Source of the DNA: Chryseobacterium sp. YIM B08800
GTDB lineage: Bacteria > Bacteroidota > Bacteroidia > Flavobacteriales > Weeksellaceae
Direction of reading: 5' to 3'
Assembly (NCBI RefSeq): GCF_026163565.1
Contig: NZ_JAPDKN010000016.1
Span: forward strand, 1-64,000
Length of the DNA stretch: 64,000 nt
The notes beneath the pieces were generated by a model. That model worked only from the letters and a program-made list of their open reading frames with translations, did no database searches and had not been told where the DNA came from. The translations under genes were made by a program, and so were the position numbers. Below, piece after piece: positions 40,505 through 48,370 of this stretch; the stretch's first letter is position 1; every line of letters starts with the position of its first letter.

Positions 40505-42349
40505 ATGGAAACAAAATTTATATCAGAATTCGGCTCAGAAGATTTAACTAATATTCCGATCAGCGTTGAAGAAAGCAATTCTAAGGTTGCTGATTCAATG
40601 TTTACAAAATTCACATTACCATTTGATAGTATTGCAGATTCAGATTTTATAAAAATATACGGCGATTATCTAAGCAATGAAAGCAACAATTTAAAAAATA
40701 AAATTGTCGGGAAATTTCAGTTTGAAAATAAATTACACGATGCTGAACGATTTATTCAATCGATCCAGGGAAATAAGTTGACTAATCAAATTGATTTCGG
40801 TTTTGAAGAGTTACCCAATTTTGACAAAAAGTTGTCTGAGCTTCCTTTAGAAAGTTTTGATGTTTCGGATATCCACATTTATGCAAAAGAAATTGCAGGA
40901 AAAACATGGCCACAAACAAATTTTAATTTTCCTAGAATATATACGAAAAAATATTCACCAGATCAGCAAGTTTGGCGGTCTTTTGATGGCTACTATAACG
41001 ACCTTAATAATGACGGCTCTGAAATGCGAAGAAATTATGTAGATAATAACGGCGATATCTTTAATTTAAATATAATTCATCCTACTCCACATCCAATTTA
41101 CGTGTTAATTACAGGTTTTAAGGATGCTGGGTTAGAGTTACAAGGAGATATTCTTACTGATCCTGTTTTACAAAAAAAGTGGATGTTTTCCGGAACCGAA
41201 TATTTTGGTAAAGTCAATCAGTTTTCAAACGAAGTGAGAATTCTTTCTAATGAATCAATAAAGTCAGAATGGAAAGATCATATAAAATATGGAAATATCC
41301 TGATTTTCACTTATGGTAAAGAAGAACAATTAAATTTTCAGGATTTGGTTTTTGTAAATGTAACTTTCAGAGCAAAAGTTCAGGCAGATTGGACTTTAAA
41401 ATTCAAAGTTAGAATCAATGGAAATGATATTTATTCACATGAAGAATATTACAGTCAGTTTTCTGATGTTACTAAAACTTTTCAAACGAGTATAAACGTC
41501 AATTTTGCTACAATTTCTTTTCATGTAGAAGGTGCGGTGGTTGGAATTAACGAAGTTTATGAGGTAATAAAGTATGAATTAAAATCTAACTCTATTATCA
41601 CTGTAGAATCTGAGGCGCAGGATTTTGATAATTCTTTAGTGAAAAACGCTAACAAAATAGATCTTAAAAAAGCTGTTCCTGATATGACATTCGGTGAATA
41701 TTTTAATATTTTAAAAAATTGGTTTAATTATGATTTAGACATTGTTGATAATGTTGCCATTATGAATAAAATCAATACTGAAGAAATAACTGATGTAAAT
41801 GATTTTACGAATTATGAGGCTAAATTTCCAAAAAGAACTTTTTTAAATAAAAAATCATGGCTGTTAAAATTTGATGAACTTGATAATGATGTAAAAAAAG
41901 ACTCTCTTTTTTTTGATTCTGCAGGAGTAAAAATTAACGGCTCTGAAAATGAAGAAACAAACGTTATTGAAATTAACGGTTATGTAATGCCTGTAAAACT
42001 TCCGAAAGAAAATGGATATAACACAGCAATTGTGATGAAAGATTCTTCGAATACTCTTGCTTTAGTAGATTATGATGGTTTTAAGAATGGGCAAAACAAT
42101 GCTAATTCTGTGTCAGACTGTGATTTCCCAGATCTTTTTTTGACACATTGGAAGAGATGGCTTCAAATACGTTTAAATGGTCAGGAATTTAATTGGACAG
42201 CAATAATAAAAATATGGCACATGTCATTATTTAATATCAAAGACTACATCTATGCGTACAACAACATTCACATCATTAAAAACTGGAGTAAAAATAAAAT
42301 AAGCAGAGATTATTATCAAGTAGAATTTACAACAGAAACAATTTCTTAA
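40505..42349 (+). CDS. Tail-tip/baseplate protein
   Basis: 614 residues, beta-rich, no signal. Last gene of the rightward late operon; its end overlaps the convergent integrase gene by 4 bp. It may attach the SGNH tail fibre or be the tail hub. Family not recognised. Confidence 0.65.
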   Translation: METKFISEFGSEDLTNIPISVEESNSKVADSMFTKFTLPFDSIADSDFIKIYGDYLSNESNNLKNKIVGKFQFENKLHDAERFIQSIQGNKLTNQIDFGFEELPNFDKKLSELPLESFDVSDIHIYAKEIAGKTWPQTNFNFPRIYTKKYSPDQQVWRSFDGYYNDLNNDGSEMRRNYVDNNGDIFNLNIIHPTPHPIYVLITGFKDAGLELQGDILTDPVLQKKWMFSGTEYFGKVNQFSNEVRILSNESIKSEWKDHIKYGNILIFTYGKEEQLNFQDLVFVNVTFRAKVQADWTLKFKVRINGNDIYSHEEYYSQFSDVTKTFQTSINVNFATISFHVEGAVVGINEVYEVIKYELKSNSIITVESEAQDFDNSLVKNANKIDLKKAVPDMTFGEYFNILKNWFNYDLDIVDNVAIMNKINTEEITDVNDFTNYEAKFPKRTFLNKKSWLLKFDELDNDVKKDSLFFDSAGVKINGSENEETNVIEINGYVMPVKLPKENGYNTAIVMKDSSNTLALVDYDGFKNGQNNANSVSDCDFPDLFLTHWKRWLQIRLNGQEFNWTAIIKIWHMSLFNIKDYIYAYNNIHIIKNWSKNKISRDYYQVEFTTETIS

Positions 42350-43563
42350 GCCAAATCTTTGTATTCGGCATCAGAATGAAATTCTTTTTCTTGAAAAATA
42401 ACAGCATCAATAATTTTCCTGTGAACTTCATCTTTGATCTTTACAGGAAATTTACCTTCATAGATAGAATGGGTATCATTTTGGGCGTGACCGACTAATT
42501 CTTTAATAATATCTCTATTTTGATATAGTTCTTTACTTCCAATATGAATAAAAGAATATCGGGGCGTTTTTGAATCCACATGAGATTCTATGCCTAATTT
42601 TTTAAAAAGTTCTTTTGTTCTTACAACATAACTTTTTCGATAGTTATCGTATGAGAATTTATGTAAAGGAGTTAAATATTCGGAATTTTCATCAAAAAAA
42701 TAATCTAAAATTTCTTTAGCTTCCGGAAAAATATAATTGTTAATAACTTCGTTGGTGTTGCCTTTATTTCTGATAAATTTTATTCTATTATTTCTGATAT
42801 CAGATTTCTTTATAGAAGCAATATCAATAAAATCTAAGCCACCCAAAAAAAAGCATAGCATAAAATATCTGTAATATTGATGATCTAAAGGATTTTTACA
42901 TAAAATCTTCATTTCTTCAATCGTTAAATATTTATCTTTTGTTGGAGCGGTTTTTTCCATAATTCCTTTGAAAGGTGATACAGTCGCTTCTGGAATATAA
43001 ATACCCCTTTTTACGGCTTCATTATATACTGCCCTAATTGATTTGATGTATGTATTTATCCCTCCTGCAGAGCATGTTTTTGATTTTTCAATTTTAAATC
43101 TAGTTAAAAAATCATAGTTGATTTCATCATAACTAACTGATTTTTGGAATAATTTCCAAACATGTAAGTTACCTCTGTAAATAGAAGCATTTCCTCCGGT
43201 TTTAATTGGTTTATTTTTATTTTCTAATTTTTTTTCTTCTTCAGTAATTCTTTCCTCCCAAAATGTGTAAATACATTCATAATTACCTAACAATAAAGTT
43301 TGAATTTGACGAGCCGTTCTTTTTTGTTTAGAGTTTTCAATTTTATTAATTTTGATTTTTAAATCCAAAATTTCACCGATAATTAGATTGTATTGAGGGT
43401 GTGATTTTTTGGGTTCCTGCTTTTTAGAGTCCCAATCTTCCGATGAAGAGTAGTATTTTAGAGAAGTATATACTCTGTCGGCTTTTGAAACAAAAATAAA
43501 TAAAACAATAGGAAAACCTTTTTTTCTAGGTCTGTCAAGGTCAATAAATATGCTTATATTCAT
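42346..43563 (-). CDS. Tyrosine recombinase (phage integrase)
   Basis: 405 residues. N-terminal arm-binding and SAM-like core-binding domains, then a catalytic domain. The Arg of the second box (TPRYSF), the GH motif (ELVGHAQND) and Tyr in SIYEGKFP are visible. The first catalytic Arg is not: the segment reads FFLGGLDFIDIASI where many relatives have an RGM/GLR motif. I recall this LGGLDFIDIA form in other Flavobacteriia integrases, so it may be normal for a subfamily. It lies beside attR, as expected. Confidence 0.9.
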   Translation of the reverse strand: MNISIFIDLDRPRKKGFPIVLFIFVSKADRVYTSLKYYSSSEDWDSKKQEPKKSHPQYNLIIGEILDLKIKINKIENSKQKRTARQIQTLLLGNYECIYTFWEERITEEEKKLENKNKPIKTGGNASIYRGNLHVWKLFQKSVSYDEINYDFLTRFKIEKSKTCSAGGINTYIKSIRAVYNEAVKRGIYIPEATVSPFKGIMEKTAPTKDKYLTIEEMKILCKNPLDHQYYRYFMLCFFLGGLDFIDIASIKKSDIRNNRIKFIRNKGNTNEVINNYIFPEAKEILDYFFDENSEYLTPLHKFSYDNYRKSYVVRTKELFKKLGIESHVDSKTPRYSFIHIGSKELYQNRDIIKELVGHAQNDTHSIYEGKFPVKIKDEVHRKIIDAVIFQEKEFHSDAEYKDLA

Positions 43564-43577
43564 CTAAATTATTTGAA

Positions 43578-43599
43578 AAATGTTAGGAAAATGTTAGGA
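43578..43599. repeat. Tandem 11-bp repeat, possible integrase arm sites
   Basis: AAATGTTAGGA occurs twice without a gap, 14 bp upstream of the integrase start codon and within 200 bp of the attR core. Such direct repeats are typical of arm-type integrase sites or of autoregulation. Confidence 0.45.
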
Positions 43600-43685
43600 C
43601 AAAGATATGATTTTATACATATTTTGTACATATTTAAAAATATTATCAAATAATTTTTTAGCGAAATAATAGGTTTTGAAAATGA

Positions 43686-43714
43686 AATAAGGTGTTGAAA
43701 ATCAACACCTTATT
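43686..43714 (-). terminator. Phage-supplied terminator of tRNA-Ser
   Basis: AATAAGGTGTTGA and TCAACACCTTATT form a 13-bp stem around AAA, immediately after the tRNA 3' end on the minus strand. It is on the phage side of the crossover. Confidence 0.75.
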
Positions 43715-43803
43715 GGTAGAGAGGATGGGATTCGAACCCACGATACAGTTACCCGTATACCACCTTTCCAGGGTAGCTCCTTCAACCACTCGGACACCTC
43801 TCT
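43714..43803 (-). tRNA. tRNA-Ser(GGA), chimeric; attR
   Basis: 90 nt including CCA. Acceptor AGAGAGG/CCTCTCT, D arm with TCCGAGTGG, anticodon loop CTGGAAA (anticodon GGA), long variable arm, T arm GTGGG TTCGAAT CCCAT, then A73 and CCA. The 5' half (43777-43803) is chromosome, the 3' half is from the phage. The core shared with attL is at 43762-43776. The gene stays functional-looking after integration. Confidence 0.93.
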
Positions 43804-43863
43804 ATGTTTTGAAGACTGCAAAAATAGGCTATTTTATTGAATCTACAAATTCTTAATTTAAAA

Positions 43864-44880
43864 TTACTCGCTTATTTCTCCACAGATATTTCTTGCAAAA
43901 TTATCAGCAAAACTTCCGTGATAATTAGGATTGTCAATAAGATGCATTGCCTTAGTAATCGCAGATTCTGCAGTCATATCTCTTCCGCTTATGGCTCCTA
44001 TTCTTGAGAAAATATTAGAGTTTTCATATTTTCCAAACGAAATTCCGCCTGAAATACATTGACTTACCACAACAATTTCAGTTCCGTTATTTCTGATTTG
44101 CTGTAAAGTTTCCAAAGTTTTTTCGCTGCTGAAAATTGTTCCCGAACCGAAAACCTGCAAAATCAACACTTTCATTTTCGGAATTTCTTTAAAATGATTC
44201 AGTTTCATTCCCGGGAAAATTCTCCAGAAAAGAACATCTTCAGAAATATGTTCGTCTACATGAAATTCAATTCTGCCGTCACAACGGAAAAGATTATCCT
44301 TATCAATTTTCAAATGAACTCCAGATTGTCCCAAAATAGGGTAGTTCGGACTTGCATAGGCATCAAAATACTCCGCAGAATATTTTAAAGTGCGGTTTCC
44401 ACGCAACAATTTATATTCAAAATAAATCGCAACTTCCTGTATCACGGCTTCGTTTTCTTCATAAAAACTTGCATAATACAAACTCGTCAGAAGATTTTCT
44501 TTTGCATCTGTTCTTAAATCTCCAATCGGAAGTTGTGAGCCTGTTAGAATAACTGGTTTTGTTAAACCTTTCAGCATGAAACTCAACGCAGAAGCAGTAT
44601 AAGACATCGTGTCTGTTCCGTGAAGAATTAGAAAGCCGTCATATTTTTTATAATTGTCGAATATAAGATTGGCAATTACTCTCCATTCTTCCGGTCCCAT
44701 ATCGGATGAGTCGAGTGGTTGTGCAAAAGGATGCACGAAAACTTCGCATTCCATCAATTTCATTTCGGGCATTTTTTCAAAAATATTTCCGAAATCAAAT
44801 GCACGGAGACTTCCGGTTTCGTAATCTTTTTCCATACCAATCGTTCCGCCGGTATAAATCAGAAGGACTTTTCGCTTCAT
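43864..44880 (-). CDS. ansA: Type I (cytoplasmic) L-asparaginase
   Basis: 338 residues. IYTGGTIGM at the N-terminus and HGTDTMSYTA near residue 90 hold the two catalytic Thr of the asparaginase family. No signal peptide, so cytoplasmic type. It hydrolyses asparagine to aspartate and ammonia. First chromosomal gene right of the prophage. Confidence 0.92.
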   Translation of the reverse strand: MKRKVLLIYTGGTIGMEKDYETGSLRAFDFGNIFEKMPEMKLMECEVFVHPFAQPLDSSDMGPEEWRVIANLIFDNYKKYDGFLILHGTDTMSYTASALSFMLKGLTKPVILTGSQLPIGDLRTDAKENLLTSLYYASFYEENEAVIQEVAIYFEYKLLRGNRTLKYSAEYFDAYASPNYPILGQSGVHLKIDKDNLFRCDGRIEFHVDEHISEDVLFWRIFPGMKLNHFKEIPKMKVLILQVFGSGTIFSSEKTLETLQQIRNNGTEIVVVSQCISGGISFGKYENSNIFSRIGAISGRDMTAESAITKAMHLIDNPNYHGSFADNFARNICGEISE

Positions 44881-44964
44881 TTTTTTATTTAAATTAAAGA
44901 TTTTAAGTTCCTTTTCAGGTTCAGAATTTCAAAATTACGTTAATTTGCAAAGATTTGAAAGAAG

Positions 44965-45636
44965 ATGAAAGATTTAGAGAAAACTTACGAATATTTACAG
45001 CAATTTTTAACGGAAGAAAGATTAAGAAAAATTGAGCATTTTGCTCCTGAAAGTTCAGATTTTATACTTCCGGTGATTGAGGATATTTATCAGTTTAGAA
45101 ATGCAGCAGCAATTGTGCGTTCTGTTGAAGCTTGTGGTTTTCATAAGGTGGTGGCTTTGCAGGAAGAGCATAGCTTTGAGCCTAATTTAAGAGTGACAAA
45201 AGGTGCAGATACCTGGGTTGAAGTTGAAAGACTTCCAAGAAATATGGAGTCTTTTCAGAATATTAAAGACAGAGGTTATAAAATGGTGGCAGTTTCTTTA
45301 GAAAAAAATGCAAAATTTTTACCCGAATACGAAATTACCGAACCGATTGCTTTGGTTTTCGGAACTGAAATGGAAGGTGTTTCAGAAGAAATTTTAGACT
45401 TTGCGGATGAAACTTTGGCGATTCCGATGTATGGTTTTACAAGAAGTTTTAATGTTTCTGTTGCTGCCTCAATTTGTATGTATGAATTAAAACAAAAGCT
45501 AATAAGATCTAATATTGATTATAAGTTGAATGAAGAAAAGCTTCTGAGAATGAAAATCCGTTGGGCGGTCAATTCGATGAGAAGCGGGAACCAGATTTTT
45601 GAAAAGTATTTAAAAGACAATAATTTTAGCTTTTAA
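44965..45636 (+). CDS. trmH: SpoU/TrmH-family RNA 2'-O-methyltransferase
   Basis: 223 residues. The three family motifs are visible: NAAAIVRSVEACGF, ALVFGTEMEGVS and IPMYGFTRSFNVSVAASICM, forming the SAM-binding knot. Size and the N-terminal extension suit TrmH, which methylates G18 of tRNA; related rRNA enzymes cannot be excluded. Divergent from asparaginase. Confidence 0.87.
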   Translation: MKDLEKTYEYLQQFLTEERLRKIEHFAPESSDFILPVIEDIYQFRNAAAIVRSVEACGFHKVVALQEEHSFEPNLRVTKGADTWVEVERLPRNMESFQNIKDRGYKMVAVSLEKNAKFLPEYEITEPIALVFGTEMEGVSEEILDFADETLAIPMYGFTRSFNVSVAASICMYELKQKLIRSNIDYKLNEEKLLRMKIRWAVNSMRSGNQIFEKYLKDNNFSF

Positions 45637-45663
45637 GAGTTATTATTAAGATTTTAAATCATC

Positions 45664-46200
45664 ATGGTGAGATTATTTCCTGTTTTATTTTTGCTTTTAT
45701 CTGGTAGTGTGTTTTCTCAATTGAAATTTGATACGCTTTCTCATAGAAAATTAAAAACTACGGTTACTCCTGCAATATTAGTTGGTTATCATTATGCAGG
45801 TGACGCAAAAGATAATACAGAAACATTCAGAGCGTCGCAAATGCACATCATTGAAGTTGTTTTTGCCAGAATCATCGAGTATGGCGGAAATCACGGTGCT
45901 GCAAAAGTATATTATGCAGGAAGTGATTTTATTTTTAATAACCGATATGATTTTTTTATGTCTCCTAAAATTGGGGTAAGTTCTAGCGCAGGAATTGCTT
46001 TGGGTACTGAAGTACAGTTCCAGACCAATTTTGAAAAAGTAATTCCGCGAATTATGCCGTATTTTGGATTTGGTGGCGGTGGCGGAAAGCTGACTGTCGG
46101 ATATAATTTCAGATTAATGAAAGCCGAAAATTTTCCGATCAATACTCTTCAGGTAGGAATTACCTGGCCGATAAAAAGATTTAAAGAGAAAACTATTTAA
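45664..46200 (+). CDS. Secreted conserved protein
   Basis: 178 residues. Signal peptide (MVRLFPVLFLLLSGSVFSQ) with QL after cleavage, then beta strands and a Gly-rich turn (GFGGGGGKLTVGYNF) suggestive of a small outer-membrane barrel. It overlaps the convergent rsmE by 8 bp. Function unknown. Confidence 0.75.
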   Translation: MVRLFPVLFLLLSGSVFSQLKFDTLSHRKLKTTVTPAILVGYHYAGDAKDNTETFRASQMHIIEVVFARIIEYGGNHGAAKVYYAGSDFIFNNRYDFFMSPKIGVSSSAGIALGTEVQFQTNFEKVIPRIMPYFGFGGGGGKLTVGYNFRLMKAENFPINTLQVGITWPIKRFKEKTI

Positions 46201-46891
46201 TCATTTTGTTGTAGTTCCACGCAGCTACAAAAACTCCCGCAGTTTCAGTTCTTAGTCTTTGATTTCCAAGAGAAACCGCTTTAATTCCTCTTTCCGCTAA
46301 AAATAGAATTTCCTTATCCGAAAAATCTCCTTCAGGACCAATCAGAAAAGTATAGTTTTCTAATTTTGGAATTTCATTTAAAGCAATTCTCTCTAAATTT
46401 TCGTTGCAATGAGCTACAAAAGTAGTTTCGGGATTTATATTTTTCAAAAAATCCTGAATTTTAATTAAATCATTAATGACAGGAAAATGAAATCTCAAAC
46501 TTTGCTTTGAGGCAGCAATCGCCTGTTTCCTTAATTTATCAACGCTGATATTTTTACGTTCTGTTTTTTCGGTCTGAAGAATGGTAATTTCAGAAATTCC
46601 CATTTCTACTGCTTTTTCCACGAAAAATTCGATACGGTCAATATTTTTTGTCGGAGCAATCGCGATGTGAAGTTTAGGATTAAAATCTGGAGTTTCCGTT
46701 TTGATTTCAGCAACCTCAATTCCGGCTTTTTTTCCTTCAATAATCAATGTTCCGGAAGCAAGATTTCCTTTTCCGTCGGTTACATGAATTTCTTCACCAT
46801 CTTTCATACGAAGAACTTTTACAATGTGTTGCTGTTCTTCATCATTAATAATTGTTTTTCCGTTATTGATTTCTCCAAAAAAAAGTTTCAT
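46193..46891 (-). CDS. rsmE: 16S rRNA m3U1498 methyltransferase
   Basis: 232 residues. RsmE pattern: N-terminal PUA-like start MKLFFGEI, HIAIAPTKNIDRIEFFVEKA, IGPEGDFSDKEI and LRTETAGVFVAAW at the C-terminus, forming the SAM knot. It methylates U1498 of 16S rRNA. Confidence 0.93.
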   Translation of the reverse strand: MKLFFGEINNGKTIINDEEQQHIVKVLRMKDGEEIHVTDGKGNLASGTLIIEGKKAGIEVAEIKTETPDFNPKLHIAIAPTKNIDRIEFFVEKAVEMGISEITILQTEKTERKNISVDKLRKQAIAASKQSLRFHFPVINDLIKIQDFLKNINPETTFVAHCNENLERIALNEIPKLENYTFLIGPEGDFSDKEILFLAERGIKAVSLGNQRLRTETAGVFVAAWNYNKMIK

Positions 46892-46939
46892 AAAAAGGAA
46901 TTTTTAGAATCTGTCTGAGTTTAATTAAGTTAATATTCT

Positions 46940-47350
46940 TTAAAAAAATATCTCATTTTCACTTATAAATGCCACTCCGGTTTTTATCGTAGTATAAATG
47001 TCCCCTTCACAATCTCTGTAAGAGCACATGTAGATTTCTTCAACCCAAAGATTATTCATAAAAATTAAATTTAAATATTCCTTTTTCCTTAAATTATTTT
47101 TGATGGATAAGTAATCTCCTTCTTTTGGTTCAAAATCAAAATTGAAAACATTTTCAGCGTTGATTTTTTCAATGATTTCTTCCTTTACGTTTTGAATAAA
47201 ACCAGTTTCCGAACTAATCATTTGAAAATCATCTTCATCAAATTCTGCTGAAGTATCATTTTTTCCTGTTATCGTTTCTAAAACCCAATAATATTTTGAG
47301 TTCTTTTTAGACTGTGTTCCCAGTACTTTTTCTTCTAATAATATCTTCAT
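46940..47350 (-). CDS. DUF4288-like hypothetical protein
   Basis: 136 residues, acidic, mixed alpha/beta, no signal. Resembles DUF4288-type proteins in size and in the YYWVLETITG... pattern, from memory only. It overlaps the tsaD stop by one base and is probably co-transcribed. Confidence 0.6.
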   Translation of the reverse strand: MKILLEEKVLGTQSKKNSKYYWVLETITGKNDTSAEFDEDDFQMISSETGFIQNVKEEIIEKINAENVFNFDFEPKEGDYLSIKNNLRKKEYLNLIFMNNLWVEEIYMCSYRDCEGDIYTTIKTGVAFISENEIFF

Positions 47351-48366
47351 TACAAATCGTATTTTGAGGTTGCTGTGGTTCTTAGATCTGTAAATTCTCC
47401 TCTTTCAAATTTAAGTTGTGCAACCATTGCAATCATCGCTGCGTTATCGGTGGTATATTCAAATTTAGGAATGTAAATATTCCAGCCTAATTTCTCGTGA
47501 TTGTCCTGCATTACTCTTCTCAATGCTGAATTGGCAGAAACTCCTCCAGCAATGGCAACTTCTTTTATATTTAAATCTTTTGCAGCTTTCTCTAATTTAT
47601 TCATTAAAATTTCGATGATGCATTTCTGAACCGAAGCGCAAAGATCATTTATATTTTCTTTAATGAAATCAGGGTTTTTCTTTACTTCTTTCTGAATGAA
47701 ATAGAGAACCGAAGTTTTAATTCCGCTAAAAGAATAGTCGTAATTGTCTAATTTAGGTTTATTAAATTTAAAAGTATCAGGATTTCCCTCTTTTGCCAAT
47801 CGGTCAATAATTGGTCCGGCTGGATAATCTAAATCGAAAATTTTCCCGATTTTATCGAAAGCTTCACCGGCTGCATCATCGGTTGTTTTTCCGATAATTT
47901 CCATATCAAAATAATCTTTTACCAAGACAATCATCGTATGTCCGCCACTTACGGTAAGACACAAAAACGGAAACTTAGGCGGCACAGGATTTGCATCGTC
48001 AATGAAATGCGCTAAAATATGCGCCTGAAGGTGATTTACTTCTATTAAAGGAACATCTAAACTCATAGCGAGCGACTTAGCAAAAGAAGTACCTACAAGC
48101 AAAGAACCCAAAAGCCCAGGACCTCTGGTAAAGCCTATGGCTGAAATTGCATTTTGTTGTATATTTGCTTTGAGTATAGATTTTTCAACAACAGGAATAA
48201 TATTCTGCTGATGGGCACGAGAAGCCAGCTCTGGAACAACACCACCATATTCTTTATGGATTTCCTGATTGGCTGCAATGTTTGAAAGAATAGAATTTCC
48301 TTTGATAATAGCTGCTGAAGTGTCATCGCAAGATGACTCGATACCTAAAATTATAGAGTCGCTCAT
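47350..48366 (-). CDS. tsaD: tRNA N6-threonylcarbamoyladenosine synthase subunit
   Basis: 338 residues from ATG 48366 (MSDSIILGIESSCDDTSAAI); the longer frame from 48408 lies in the divergent gene. ASKHA nucleotide-binding fold; the metal-binding HLQAH motif is visible near residue 110. With TsaB and TsaE it makes t6A37 in ANN-decoding tRNAs. Its start is 4 bp from that of the divergent tamB-like gene. Confidence 0.95.
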   Translation of the reverse strand: MSDSIILGIESSCDDTSAAIIKGNSILSNIAANQEIHKEYGGVVPELASRAHQQNIIPVVEKSILKANIQQNAISAIGFTRGPGLLGSLLVGTSFAKSLAMSLDVPLIEVNHLQAHILAHFIDDANPVPPKFPFLCLTVSGGHTMIVLVKDYFDMEIIGKTTDDAAGEAFDKIGKIFDLDYPAGPIIDRLAKEGNPDTFKFNKPKLDNYDYSFSGIKTSVLYFIQKEVKKNPDFIKENINDLCASVQKCIIEILMNKLEKAAKDLNIKEVAIAGGVSANSALRRVMQDNHEKLGWNIYIPKFEYTTDNAAMIAMVAQLKFERGEFTDLRTTATSKYDL

Positions 48367-48370
48367 AATA

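Larger units (their letters stand above)
1210..43776. mobile_element. Integrated siphovirus-type prophage
   Basis: Bounded by the 15-bp core ACCTTTCCAGGGTAG at 1210-1224 and 43762-43776, both within tRNA-Ser sequence, giving an element of about 42.55 kb. It carries an integrase next to attR, a repressor, replication, head, portal, terminase, lysis, tape-measure and tail genes, so it looks functionally complete apart from two broken accessory genes (8210-8409 and 11984-12604). A long tape measure with no contractile-sheath gene recognised suggests a siphovirus; that part is inference. Confidence 0.93.
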
